DNA from: Trichuris trichiura
Lineage: Eukaryota; Nematoda; Enoplea; Trichinellida; Trichuridae
DNA length: 64,000 nt
Direction: 5' to 3'
Assembly (NCBI GenBank): GCA_037903355.1
Contig: JBAJFE010000018.1
Span: 434,001 to 498,000, forward strand
Part shown: positions 1 through 12,900 of the stretch, piece after piece
Numbering within the stretch: position 1 is the first letter of the stretch
How the letters are laid out: each line of letters begins with the position of its first letter
Made by a program: the position numbers and the translations under genes
Notes under the pieces: model-generated
The model's input: the letters and a program-made list of their open reading frames with translations, nothing else
Database searches by the model: none
What the model was told of the DNA's origin: nothing

Positions 1-3000
1 GGAAGACATTCGGTTGTTATTATAATGTGCGTCCAGCAGAAAGCGGACTGCAGATGCAGTCGAAGCGATAAAAGTGAATTCATTTGAGCTTTTTGAAACT
101 GAATAATTTTTTCCCGAAAAGGATTGTGTTATCGTGTTTATAAACTGCCTTGAAAGCACCACGGCAATTTTCAACCGTCATCTGTTATTTGCATCTGAAT
201 CTTTTTACAGTCAATTTCAAGTTATTCTCGTGCTAACGCTAGCTCCAGAGAGAGTGGTGAGTTGAAAACCTAGTCTCTCGCTAGCAAGCACTTATTGTAT
301 TTCGAAAAGCCCAGCGCATTTCAAAATTCTATAATGGAAAAACATAACTGCTTCGTCTCGAAGCTGCCTCAAACAAAGATACTGAGCACCTGCGAACTTC
401 GTAAATACTGAACAGTTCGTCGCAAGCAATTCTCATTGCATTCGTTATACTAATAAATCAACAGAACGTACGAAACTGCATATGATCATTCACTCAGAAT
501 TAAGGCACCATATACGGAAAACGTGTACATAATATCCAGCAGAAGAAGAAGTAGACATCTTTGCAATGTATGCAAATTGTGAAAGGACTTTCGCACTAAG
601 AACCATCCAGAAAGCCGCTTTAAAATAATAGGCTTTTGGAAACCAAGTTTCGTTGCTTCTTAGCGAGCGCAGTCATTAACGCATGGGATGGTGTATTCAT
701 AGTAACAGAGTGTGCAAAGCATTTACGCAGTTATCCATCGAACCTCTCGTAAACTAACTTGACCTATTAGTTTTGGTTAATGTGGTTTAGGCATTATGAA
801 CATGACCTCGTTGTGGCTCGTATAGTAATGTCCTTTTAACGCGAGCTAATCAGGATTAATTTTTAATGGTCCAGGTACCAGATGCACATGTGAACTGTTA
901 TGCAAGGAAATGTCAAGCATAACCAAACCTTGGTACCAAACGCTTTGGTCCTTTTGGCATAACTCTCGACTTTACTGAGTGAACATACCATATCAGCTGA
1001 TGAACGAACATTCATCAAACAGTTGAAAAGGTTTCATGTAGGCAATGCGCTCAGTGTCAGCTAAAACTGACTGTTCATGCATTAATTTCATTTGAGTGAG
1101 TTTACTGGGATGAAAAACTTACTGCAGAGCTCGCTTATAATGGAAATTGGCCTTCTGCTTTGTCAGAGGGAGTGGAACGGAATCCACGAAGAGCAAACGG
1201 CAGTTCTAAAAACGAACGCAATGGCAGTATTATCAATGGTTCGCATTACAAACTCCTGTGCTGATATGCCCTTAAAATTCCAAAAGAAAGCCATGTTGAA
1301 TAGTCAGCGATGTCGCATTCTAGTAAACTTCACCTTAAGCGAGTTTTATTGAAAAGCAGCAGAACCAGCTTCACGCGACTGAAACATTATTAAGCTTTTC
1401 CACGGAATTAACTAATGATAGCATGCAAGCGGGTAACTGACAGAATCTAGAAAAATGAAATGCTGAAAGTCATTACTCCGACTGTTGCAACTGCAAAGCA
1501 GCCTTCAAAGAAACTGAACGCGGGCGCCCTACCCCCGCAGGCTACCTGCAATGCAGTGAATGTCCTGTAAATCCGTTTCGTTTTTATGGTATTCTTTCCC
1601 ATCCTTTATCCTTGTTTGGTTGTGCTCTTCTTTCATTGCTGTAATATTTCCTTGTTGGTATCGTTTACGTTGCCGGTAATCAGTTTGCACAACCATTTTC
1701 TGTCGCAGCAACACAGAGTATCAAAATACTAAAGAAAGACCTTCCCAAAACCTTGTAATATTAAAAGTCAAAGCATGGAAGGTCAGAAAACGATCAGAAA
1801 ACTCTATCTTTGCAATGCAGCTATTCGTATCCTGAAAGTCTCCCACTGACTCCTGCATTATCCCTACTATTCTGAACTTTGACATTATTTCTGATAGTTC
1901 GTCATAGCATCCGATTTCGAGTGGCGAAAGAAAAATAGTGCAAACACTTTTTAGTGTGATCCAACTATTTTTACGCTTGTTTTGTGCAAGTTTGACTACG
2001 CGAAAGCATCCTGCCATTGTGTTGACATTGTGTAGCGCATGAGTACGTGCTCTTTATAAACATTTGCTTTTATGAAAGATATCTATTTTTTTATGAGCGA
2101 CCGCGAAAATGGTGGTGACAGATCACCACCGTGGATGGTCTTCAAATGCTCAGACTTCCGTCCGAGCCGGCTACGTTAAGGTGGATGACAGCATAGTCTT
2201 CGTCCATGTATCTTGCCTTTTCTATTATTATGTTATTAATGCAGTCTTCTGGTAACGACTGCCATATCAGGGTGACTGTAGTTATTATATCCATTTGTAT
2301 ATACAAGCAAAAAGTATCACTTTTATTACCTTGGCTGACTTTATTGTGTACTTCGTTCTAGCGTGCTTCCGTGTCCCCTCTTAAATGTGTAACTGCGGTC
2401 TTTTAACTTTCATTCGCTGGCTTACTCTAAATTACATTTCGCGATGTCAATGTTTGAGAATAATGGTCTTTCAAAAGCTTTTATCTTTCGGAATCATTAC
2501 CTTTTAGGATTGCGACATGAAAGATAATAGTTAAGAGGAGGTATACTTTCATTCAATTTCCTGGATTTAGTCTCATGAATTTACTGGGCAAGTTTAATAA
2601 GACTTTTAGGCAAGTCACGTTATACTTTCACTTGCCAGCGGTGTGTAATGATTTAATTAGTTACTTTTTATAATTTCATGGCAATATTTTGGTTATCCAT
2701 GTTTATTCAGCAATAGCATTTAGCCTACGGCTGTCAGAAGATAACACTGTTTTCGTCTCCGTAGGACAATTTCAATGTAGTATTAATTTTTTTTACCTTC
2801 CACTTGGTACGTAAAGTAGGAAGCGGCGCATTTCCCTCTGAACTTTTGCCCATCGCCAAAACAGTCTTATTAGCCTTAACTATTGATAGAAACATCCACT
2901 GTGCTGTATAACATGCTTGTTTTTACCTCGTATGCGAGTTGCTAGTGATTAGGTTATTCCATCCTCATCTCTTTTTGTCATTAGCATTCTAAAACATGCC

Positions 3001-4736
3001 ATATGCTCTGACAGTAGCCATTTTTAATATAACATTTACTTTCCTACTTCGCCAGACTCGAGTAGATTTACGGAAAGAAAAGTGCTTTTGCTGCTGCCAC
3101 TGATAATGATCTTAGTGAATGCGTTGTACCATACGCAGTATGGTTAGTGGTTTTTACAAAAAATATAGTGAAATCGTTGTATACGACTGCGCATTGCAAT
3201 TACTATTGCACACTCTTATGTTTGCACAGACATTATTATTAACATCCAAAGAAAGGTCGTCAGCAGGCGCTGTCATGTAGATCGTTTTAAAAGCACATAT
3301 GCAGCATACGAATTCGAAAGGGAAGCAGATGTGGGCAAAGTGAATAATTCTGCGTTCTCTCACATTAGCAAGCAAAAGCGGACAACGCGAAAAGCTGCAT
3401 TAGGCCCTGATTACATATTTTCTTTGCGAAATTACTTTTTTGCTTAATAGGTTTATCAACAGAATTGTACTGTTTGGGCTTTTTACTGATCTCAGCTATT
3501 AATGGTTAAATAATTTACCTGAAATCTCAATTAAAGTAATTGTACTATGCAGGCTGCCGTTTCAGCGTCTCTTACTGCTTATCTTACCTGCAGCACCCTA
3601 AGTCTAAACGTTATTTCTTGTCGAGCTGACGCAATCCAGTTATGTTAAGTGCCTCATCTCTTCAACTGCTGACATCAATCGCGAGTTGCCTTTAAGTTGA
3701 GTAAAGCCAGAGTTTAGTTTTGTGACAGTAATCGAAGCATTCAAGGCGTTCCTGGCTTGTCAGCGAACGAAAAACGTAAACAATGATTGTCAACACGAGC
3801 ACTAACTACCCTCCTATTCTTTGCGTTGGCAGTTCATTGTTTGCATTGTTCGTTCGCTGACAACGGTATATGGATGCCCTGAATGTTTCGAGTACATTAA
3901 TTATGATCTAAAATAAAACATTTATCCCTTTAAAGGCCAAGCTACTGAAAATGATTAAAAGTAGAACTTTTTTGGGCCTGTTTTGAGAAGCTACGTTTAT
4001 TAAGAGTACAGTGGCAACACAGCTGGGATTTTTTGAAAATAAAGCTAAGAGGTGACAGGCGGGAAGATGAATCCTCCTCGCTTAAGCAAGTTAAATTTTA
4101 AAAAATGGAAAGCTGAACCACTATCGCTGCATATGAGATAAGGTGGTTTTGATGGCCCAAAAAGTATACATTATTCAGATGTTTTTAAAAAGTGCACATC
4201 TACCTTTTGTTAGGGCGTTTGTTCTGGTTAATTTTGGAAACCCAAAAAGGGCAATAAAGAAACCGCGCTATGCTTCATAGATGAAGACTTTTGGACATAT
4301 TAAGAAGCATCCCATTCTCAAAGCTATCAGTAATACAGAATAGAAATAATGGATGCGGATACTGCATTCTTATTTACCATAGCTGGGTAAGTACAGAGGG
4401 CAGGGCGAGGAATGCTTAGGTGATGACGACTTTCAGTAGGATGAGTCAAAGACTAGATTAGTGGGAAACGTGTAACAATAGCCAAGTAAAAAAAAGAGCA
4501 ATCCAGATGAGCCTTTTCATTTTGCTTTCATCATCGTATCTAGCGCATTAATAATGTGTCTCCCTTAGTGCCAAGTGGCTGACGCCTGAAATCTGCTAGT
4601 GCTGATGTGGAAAGCTACGGGATGGTCATATCGTGCTACGAAATGTAAAAGTAATAAAATAAACCGGCGTGATGCATGCACACATGCAAACACATCCGAA
4701 TGTTACGATGAGTAATGCAGGACTTGGTGCCACGAG
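1..4736. other. Non-coding stretch, no supported gene
   Basis: Only short frames occur here. A 98-codon frame on the minus strand (2017-1721) is mildly protein-like, but it has no recognisable domain and no convincing splice partner. Apart from the foldback element at 3732-3891 I see nothing I can support. Confidence 0.5.
3732..3891. repeat. Short foldback (inverted-repeat) element
   Basis: The left arm (from TCGAAGCATTCAAGG through TTGTCAGCGAACGAA to AACAATG) is matched in reverse complement by the right arm, which runs CATTG, TTCGTTCGCTGACAA, then CCCTGAATGTTTCGA. The arms are about 55 bp with a few mismatches and the loop is about 50 bp. It looks like a small non-autonomous MITE-like element. 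No target-site duplication could be assigned. Confidence 0.6.
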
Positions 4737-5086
4737 TTAATCAACGTTTCCACTTCTATGGGTTTCTAAGATGCTCTGTGTGCTGCGCTCTCCCAGAGAA
4801 CCCATGGTCATGGGAACTGAGATCTCTAGGAGAACATATTTTTTCAAGTAAATGTTGAATACCGTTTGTGCACGTTTCTGAGAATCAGAAAAAGCGTCTT
4901 CGCATCTTTTCCACGTAACGAAAAGAAGTGCAGGTTCATTTTCTTCGTAAAGACAAAATCTCGTAGAACAAAAGTCCCTAAGGGACGGGAATGCATGTAT
5001 TTGTTTTTTAGTTTCCTTCGACAAATTTACTAATTCAGGTTCAGGTAAATTTTTTGTTACTACAGGTTTTGTCTTTTTTGATGAAA
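4737..5086 (-). CDS. Coding exon with RGS-like domain (partial gene)
   Basis: An open minus-strand frame follows a good acceptor (GAATTACAG, exon start 5086) and runs about 115 codons to a stop at 4737, or to a possible GT donor near 4746. After a proline/lysine-rich lead the protein reads FPSLRDFCSTRFCLYEENEP, then an F-x-x-W-K-R-C-E-D-A-F segment, then a helix ending YLKKYVLLEISVP. Order and spacing resemble the core of a regulator of G-protein signalling domain (E-E-N-x-x-x-L-x-F...; the later aromatic/EI-V/I pattern). RGS domains accelerate GTP hydrolysis by G-alpha subunits. No initiator Met or neighbouring exons could be placed, so this is one exon of a larger gene. The coding call is fairly good; the RGS assignment is tentative. 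Confidence 0.45.
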
Positions 5087-5391
5087 CTGTAATTCACAGA
5101 GTGAATGGATTTGGCACTCTAACGCCGTGTTATTTTCGATAAAACAATGCAGCACTGCTCCAGCTGGTATACGACAATTAGACAACAAAGAAAACGACTA
5201 AGCCGTTATATCAGATGCTGACGCCGATACGAACGGTTTTATTTTTTGCGTTCAGCAAGTTTCTCGTTGGCATTAATCAAGCGCGAACGAAAAGGCAGTC
5301 AACTTTTAAAACGCTGTTTCTACTATTCGGTGCGACAACAAAGCGCAAGCTGAACTCACAGAGATGTCATACATTCATAATGTCACTGCCT

Positions 5392-5399
5392 CTATATAA
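5392..5399 (+). promoter_or_regulatory. TATA-box-like element
   Basis: CTATATAAG lies about 55 bp upstream of the ATG at 5449, a normal core-promoter distance for the small putative secreted-protein gene that follows. Confidence 0.35.
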
Positions 5400-5448
5400 G
5401 AGGAGTGCCACTTGCAATTTCATTCCGCTTTTCTGTGATAACTGCAAA

Positions 5449-5822
5449 ATGGAATATACAACGATCTGTTTGTCACTTGTTTTCTTGTGCTCCGTAAGTA
5501 AAAGTCTCATGCATAATGCATTCCACAGCAACCCAGTGTATTGTTTTCAGTGTTTTTTGTTCAAAGCAAATAAAGCATGCGCAGCATATTCAGTAATTCA
5601 TAGACATTCTATGATGACTACAAAACTAGTAATAGTCGAGTGTTATTACATATATGACGCTAACAACAAATGAATTTCCTGTTATTAGGATAGAGAGGAT
5701 TTATCTCTCAGTAATGCGAATTTCGCTTCATGAAGACTAGATTTAATCACAACTGTTTGCAAGTTCTCACGGTCAGTAATATCAAAACTAACAGAAATAA
5801 TAATGGTAGTGCTGATGATAAC

Positions 5823-5874
<52 letters not shown>

Positions 5875-6089
5875 GAAAATTTAATGTGCACCCACTGTTT
5901 TAAAAGATGACTTCTTGTATTGGAGCGAAGTCTGTTAATACTGACTTTGGCATAATGAAATGTAATGAGTACGTTTATGCTACTCAGGGTTATAACATGC
6001 GAAAAAATATTGCATATAAGATCGTGTCAGTTGTACAACGCTGTCAGCATGCTGCTGAAAAAGAGGGTGGCATATTTAAACAAAAATGA
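5449..6089 (+). CDS. Putative small secreted cysteine-containing protein
   Basis: Predicted exons: 5449-5592 and 5907-6089, joined in phase 0 (donor TATTCA|GTAATT, acceptor TTTTAAAAG). The product is about 108 residues. It starts with a hydrophobic leader (MEYTTICLSLVFLC), which fits a signal peptide, followed by a C-F-Q-C pair and further cysteines. That pattern is loosely reminiscent of the Ly6/three-finger group, but the cysteine count is low and I do not claim membership. A TATA-like box lies just upstream. The intron contains an AAT microsatellite. The second exon could instead be non-coding. No homologue is recognised. Confidence 0.35.
5820..5873. repeat. (AAT)n microsatellite
   Basis: About 18 uninterrupted AAT/TAA units. 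The poly-isoleucine reading frame that crosses it on the minus strand is an artefact. Confidence 0.95.
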
Positions 6090-6543
6090 GAATCGAAAAA
6101 TATCAATCCTGCAAAAACATAGACTATCGTTCTGTTGGCACTTTACAATTTCGGTATTCAACTTTTGCTCAGTATTAAGAGTTGACATGTGCTTTGAAAA
6201 AATTCCTAAGCAAGCTGGGAGTAGTGACTTATTATTACGAAAGAAGCGTTGAAGGTCGAATGATTAACAAGATCAGCTTCGCCTAGTTTCATCCTAAAGT
6301 TCACAATTATTAACCCTAATTGTTTAACTGAAGGTTTGAATTGTTCTTCCGGATTTTTGTATGGTTGTAATTTCATAAAAATGAAGTAAGTATACAGTTC
6401 CGATGTACAAGCGCTGTGCATTGATATCGACGGTCGAAAATGTCCTAACGAAAAATTTTTAGGTCTTACACCCGATTGATGCCCTGATCCTGAATTGCCC
6501 TGGTTAGAACAACTCTGAATTTCATTGGAACTCTTTTGTATTT

Positions 6544-8506
6544 ATGCATTTAGAAACGGACGAAGAAAATCAAGATGCAACTGAAATTCAGCAGTATTTT
6601 CATCTCAGATGTGACCGCGTTTGCAAAAAGCAGAAGAAGGAATGGAATAATAGTGACCCATTCCAAAATGATTACATCGATCTGTTTGAAAAATATGACA
6701 GTTGCTTCAGACTATGTGCGACCGTTATGGTGAGCACTATTCCTTATATCAAAAACGTATATTAAATCAAACTGCAAGCAGAAACTGAATGGAAAGAATG
6801 TACACTTGTCCAAATTTCAGTACATAAGTTGACCCTGCACATCTAGCATGTATTTTAGCGACGAAGAACTAGCTTCTCGAATTCATTATAAGGAATTTCA
6901 TTTTCAGCAGGTAATGGTTTAAAAAGCTTTCCTATGCACTTGGAAAATACGCATTTCCAATGTTAATAATAACTATACTACCACCAGGAGACAAAATTTG
7001 AGTATTTTTCTCTTCATGAGCGACAGTCGCAATGTTCTCGTAACTTTTATTATTATTGTTTTATTGTTCAGTCACACTAAAGAATAACTTCTTAGGTTGG
7101 CCGAATTAGAGCAGTAAATTTTGGCAGTGAAGTGCGAAATAACATGTCAGCAAAGCAGGAGGAGAAGGTGACCTGTCGCGACACGTGCATGAAGAAAGAC
7201 AAAGGAAGGGCGACTGGAAATGCCCTAAATGAACTTCGCTTAGCATGCTCAGAGTTATGTGAAGAATTAGTGGTAACTACCTTTGATCATACTTTTGACC
7301 AGCATCCACTGTAAATTCCATTTATGAAAAGTGCAATGCTTCAGTGACAGAATATGCCCTTGAGCATTCAACGGGGAATTATTGCGAGTTAAAGAAGTCC
7401 ATGTGGCCTTATTATAAAACGAGACATAAACTTTGTACAAAAAATTAACTGTGGCAACTTTTCTCAACGCTTGTCATTTCTCCCGACGTATTCAAGCCCA
7501 CCAATCTTATATGCAATAATCAACTCGAAATTTGAATCGTTAAGTCCGTTGAAATAACACCCAGTGAATGGAGTGTTACTGACAATAAAATCAGTTCTAG
7601 CTCCAATACATAAAAGCATAGGATAAAATATAATGCTACACCCTTCAGAAGCTATTCACATTGCGTTGCAGCTGAAAGTCTTAAGATGCTAGGTACAATT
7701 TGATCAGTGATGTTCTAACACTTTTGCGTTTCAGGAAACCATAGCCAGGGGTAAAACATGGACAATGTATTTTCCAGCCAAAATTCCCAAGGTAAGGTTC
7801 CAATCTTTAAGGTGCAACACAAAATAATTGCAATATGAGACTAATGAATATTCTTCGTGCAGCTAACGTTGCTCGCTAACAATTAAAGTTCTTTAGCAAA
7901 CGTTTCACGATTACGTAGTGCACATGTACAATATGCATATGAGCAAGTCGAGTTAAATCCTCATACGTTTCCGAACAAAGAATAACACAACTGCAAGAAT
8001 GAGAAATTTTGCTTGTCTGAAAGTTCCGAATTGCCGGAGCGCCTAAATTAATTCCGAATTATTGGATAGTCATTCTTAATGACTATGCACTGCGCAATCG
8101 GACATTAAACCTTTTTTTCTGATTCTTTTGATTGCAGAAAAGGGCTAGTGTATAAGCACCAAAGTATTTTAGCAGCGTGGTATAGTTCTTTTGAAATCTT
8201 TGAAGTTTTTTCGTAGTCGTGCAACTTCTCATCATTCAGAAGAACTAAGTAGCTACATTACCTGAGTCTGCATTCTTTGCACCAAGTCAAGAGTCGAATT
8301 CTATTTTTTAGACACTTGAAAAACGTGCTTTAGCTGAGCTAGAGACAAAAAGAACGTCTCTACTGGAAGAAGTTGAGACTGTTAGTGATATCTACTGCAC
8401 CAGAGAAGCGCTAAAACAGCTCAAACGATACACAGGCTCTGGGCGTGTTACATTAGAACAATTGCATCACAGATGCAGACACGTTGACACGAACTTGTCG
8501 GTATGA
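6544..8506 (+). CDS. Four-CX3C-motif protein, FAM136A/DUF842-like (tentative)
   Basis: Predicted exons in phase 0 throughout: 6544-6729, 7096-7272, 7735-7791, 8312-8506, with GTGAGC, GTAACT and GTAAGG donors and pyrimidine-rich AG acceptors. The product is about 204 residues. It contains four CX3C motifs (CDRVC, CFRLC, CRDTC, CSELC) in an otherwise helical, charged sequence, then a Lys/Glu-rich C-terminal helix. Four spaced CX3C pairs are the hallmark of the FAM136A (DUF842) family, whose members are small proteins linked to mitochondria. The spacers are longer here (about 26, 30 and 19 residues) and the C-terminal extension is not typical. The first exon may begin after the TTTAG at 6551-6553 rather than at the ATG, in which case an upstream exon is missing. 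The last exon may end at the GTATGA donor (8501) instead of the TGA. Confidence 0.5.
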
Positions 8507-9919
8507 CCAGCTTTGCATATAGACATGCATGTTTTGGCGGACCATTTAATCTTAACAGTAGCGCAGTTTGAACTTATTTATTCCTTACGCAGTAATACTG
8601 TCTGTGGTGACCACCCATTTGATTATTTGCAATTATCTGAGTCATATGTTCTTTTATTTCGGCAGTAACTACCTGCATACCCAAAGATTCTATTTAAAAA
8701 TGATTTAGGAATGTGCAAACGAAGGAATTCTGAATAATCTTGACCTGAGCCTACTTGTAGTAACAGTGCTGGATTATATATACATCAGAGGTTTGCTTTG
8801 AATGTGCTAATTTTAACTATTACTTTAGTAACTGAGGTTATTAACCCACCCGTATTTGGAATGCATACCATAATGCGCCCTGAACAGCACTTTTATCAAT
8901 CTGGTAGCATTTTACGCAAAAAGTAAGACTTCTAAAATGAGAGCACGGAATAGCAATGTAGTTGGTCTCATGCGTACATACTTGCCTAATCACGAACATA
9001 ATGTGAATTATCTAGCTAGAAATGTATAAGACATTGCATTTATTAATACGAGTGCTTTTCAGGAGCGGGACCCTTATTTCTGCCTAATATATTTGAAGAA
9101 GGAGTGATGACGTGCTGAATTGGAATGAGCGTCAAAGCTAAGAAGCATTTAAAACCAAGAAGCGAGATAGTAAATTGAAACGGGTTCTTGAATAATTCAA
9201 ATAAAAACGTATGCATAAAAAATGTCAACAAATTGCTATTTCTGTGCTGCATTCCATTTTTTAGTTCTTGTCTGTTGATATTAGCATGTCGTACGCAACT
9301 TCGTACATCGTGTGAACCGTACGAAGTATACCAATTCGTAATATTAACACTAAGGTTTTAGACAGGCTAAAGCTCATCTTTACAACACAGTCATATTTTT
9401 GCGGGACGCCAACAAATAAATATTGTTAAGGAGAACTACAGCATTAACAAATTGGAGTTTTTACTTTGCCCCAAAGTGCAAGAAAACTTGCTTTTAGAAG
9501 TTGCGTTTTTCCGCGTACCTTATAAAAGCTCAATAAACGTTATACGACTCCCTTTTGCCTTCAAACGGAGCTCTGAGTAAACGCACGCCTTGTTGTTACG
9601 TCAAATACGACGCACAATTAATTATTGTCCCATTTATTAGTATGCAAAATTCGCTTCAGACGTGGTTTTGGTGAAGAGATGCTAAAATGAAAGTTTACAC
9701 TGGTAGCGGTTTTGAACTTCTTTGCGGAACAATGAAATTACAGCGCGCAAACAATGAAGACTACGAGTTCATTGCATGCTGTCAAGCTGCGCTGGTCACT
9801 TCGTTTCGCTATCGTTTTAACCTTGCCCAGTTTCTAGCAAAGTGTTTAATTCGTCAGCAGCATTAACTCGTATTGAAGAAAGAAAGCACTGGGCATTTGC
9901 GTAAGCCCACCTACGAAGG
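8507..9919. other. Intergenic, nothing recognised
   Basis: AT-rich sequence with no frame longer than about 70 codons and no convincing exon. It separates the CX3C gene from the 3' end of the PERIOD gene. Confidence 0.5.
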
Positions 9920-12900
9920 TCATAACTTTTCGTTAGGATCTTTCAAATCTTCTTGCATAGAGTCTGGACTAGCACGTTTCTCCGGGACATTTGCCGTTGA
10001 AACTGGAGCTCTTTCAATTACTGAACGGTGAATAGGCGTACGGTTATCATTCCATCGAAAAGCTGAGCCATGAGCTTCCATACACTGACCGCTCCACTGC
10101 TGACCCTCTTCTTCAATTGACTGCTGTATTCGTATGGATGGATACCGGGAAGTTGAAAACAAATCAGCGCTGGTGAAAGATGAAGGCTCACTCAGCTGAT
10201 GACGCAACACGTCAAGCGTGTGCAGTTTTTCTTCGGCAACGAATATGGCTGGTAACGGCGCGCTGCTTATTTGCACGTTCTGACCAGCTGGTGGGGCGGG
10301 TGTGGGGCCCAACGAGCGATAATAATCAGCAAAACCTTCTCCTTGACAAGCGGACGGTTGAGGAAGCAAAGAGCTCAGATAATCCTTGTCTGTTTCTCGA
10401 AACGTCTCCATGATACCACCGGATGTCAAAGGAATCGATGCTGGTCGTTGGTCATTATGACGCCATGCTTTTCTCCTGTTTGCACTGTGTACTCCTTCTC
10501 CATGTGATTCGTCATCCGCATGACCGTATCCTACTTGTTCCGACTGCAGTGACTGCGTATCTGACGCAACCTTTTGCTTCCACGATGCCTTCAGTTGGAA
10601 TTTCTGCTTCTCCGTAAAGAATCGCAAATTTTCCGGCGTTAATGGCAAGCAAGAATTTGCAGCTTGATGTTCTGAAAACTGAGTTTATCAGCTTAGCTGC
10701 TATTTTTGGTCTGACTTTAAGCTTCGCAGCTTTCTGAAATTAGGTTCCGCCTCCAGCTCCTTTCGGTTTAAGCCTTGCCGTCAAAATAATATGTTGGTAT
10801 TTTCATAGTTGGTCTTCTGGTTCACGGGTTTGGCCTGTTTGATGTATCTGTAAGCAAACTTCAAAGTATCCTACCAACGAATGGATGAGAAAATTTTTAG
10901 AGAAGAATACAGAACAATTCAGACACCGTACTTTTCGGAACTGCTCTTGTTCCGTCGTCAGCAGTGTAAGGGAGAAGACGAAACAACGCCCTTAACACTG
11001 CTGCTGCTCCCTTCTTCCTTACATTGCTGACGACGGAACAAGAGCAGTTCCGAAACGTACGGTATCCGAATGTTCTGTATTTTTCTCTTACAATTTGCTC
11101 ATCCATTCGTTGGTAGGGCATTCTGAAGTTTATATACAGATACATCAAACAGGGCAAACTCGTGAACCAGAAGACCAACTATGAAACAACCTAAGCCTGT
11201 TAAAAGACACCCGTTTTTCGAAATGTTGGCATTTTACCCTACACGAAAGCATAGTAAACTTTTTGCTCGCGTTTAGAGGAGTCAAAAAGGGCAGCATTGA
11301 AGCTTTTTTCAACTGGAATTGCAACAGCGCTTCGAGAAGTGGCGAAGAACTATCAATTGCTTGAAAACGATTCAGCTAAATAGTCCTTTCATTTTCGAAA
11401 GTAAAGCTTACTCAGCAAGAAGAACTTGTCCAAGATCGGTATCAGTTTTACCCTGAGCACTAAAAATAGGGTCAACTTCCATACACTTCATGAATTTTCG
11501 TACTAATATGTGCCATTCTCAATGATTCCCAACTGAATAGTAGAATGCGAGAGGAATTTATGAACCGTACCTATAATTTAATCTGCTGCCCTGTTTACAG
11601 AAGCGCATGGAAAAGACTGCACATAATAGTATCTGCATGTAAGAGAGAAAATAGCAAAGTAAGTAATTATATGGACGCCGTCTCAGGCACAAAGCTGCAG
11701 ACGTCAGAAGAACAGCAACTACCTATTGTTCATCAATGCCCGGAGGCTATGCATTGGCTACATTGTTCACGCTGACATTGTCTGGAGATAGTTTTCAATC
11801 AAAGAAAAGCGTTCCTCTACTTACGGGCTAGTTTAACTTCATACTGCGGTACATCTCTGGCTTGAATGCATGCTGAAGCTCCGTGTTCGGATGGAAGAGT
11901 TCTATCCGCCGTTTCTTGCAGTTGCTGTACTGCGGATGCGTGACAGGTCAGAATTTGATCAAACTGGCTCTGAAAATATCTAAAACCAAACTCTACGGAA
12001 GTGATCGGTTGGGTCGCAGTGCTTGATAACCTGTCAACGTTTTCTAGCAAATTTATCTGATTATAAGATGGCCCGGATCCAGAGCTATTTGGCGGTGAGT
12101 CTGAAGCTGATTCACCTCCAGAAATAGAGGGATTCTGCTTGGCAAATCTCCATCGAGTTCTTGTGCACATTCCTTCGCGAATGGCAGCTTGTTCCACTAA
12201 GGCTTCGAGAAAGTTGTCCTGAGGTTCAGGACTTGATACAACAGTCGCATCAGTTTCATGACAAGGCTCATCGGGTGTCGAAGAGCTGGCCAGTTGCTTT
12301 TTTGCATAGCTGCTGGTCGCTTTTAATTCAAAGTTCGCGTTCACCTAAACGCAAAAACAAAATATGCTACTAAAAGCTTTTATTCCCCAGCATAGGGAAC
12401 CTTAATCGTATAATAGGCATCCCACAAACAACATCTCCCTCAGTGCCGTCCCGCGCACCGCAACATGAGCGATTATGATTTCTTAGGCGTGCGCCTGCAT
12501 GCACTAACGTGACTGACCCCACCAGGAGATGACATCCTGACAATCCGCTCCATTGACCTTCTAATACGGTTTAGTGCTAATGTGGGGTCGATATGCTCCA
12601 AACATTAGTGCTGTAAATCAGGCTATCCAGTGGCATGCTGCTTACCTGACCGAATATGTGCAAAAGACGTTTTTGAGCAACACTTATTTCTTGAACACTT
12701 GACCTGCAAACTTGATCAGCCGGACGAAAGATGTCAACATTTCCAGGCCATAATATTATCTTATGGCGGCCCACCACGCTATCCACAATGCAATTCCATG
12801 GGTGCAGCAGTACAACCCATTCAGTTTCAAGCAAAACGACGTCGCCATTTTGAATGTGAAAATAATACGGTTTGCTTAGCACTGGCCTACCAGCGAATGT

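Noticed and set aside
5685..5891. Poly-isoleucine minus-strand frame
   Set aside because: It is the translation of the AAT microsatellite. The same applies to the minus-strand frames over 30.2 and 31.0 kb.
6544..8506. Kinetochore NSL1-like protein
   Set aside because: A vague helical resemblance was outweighed by the four regularly spaced CX3C pairs.
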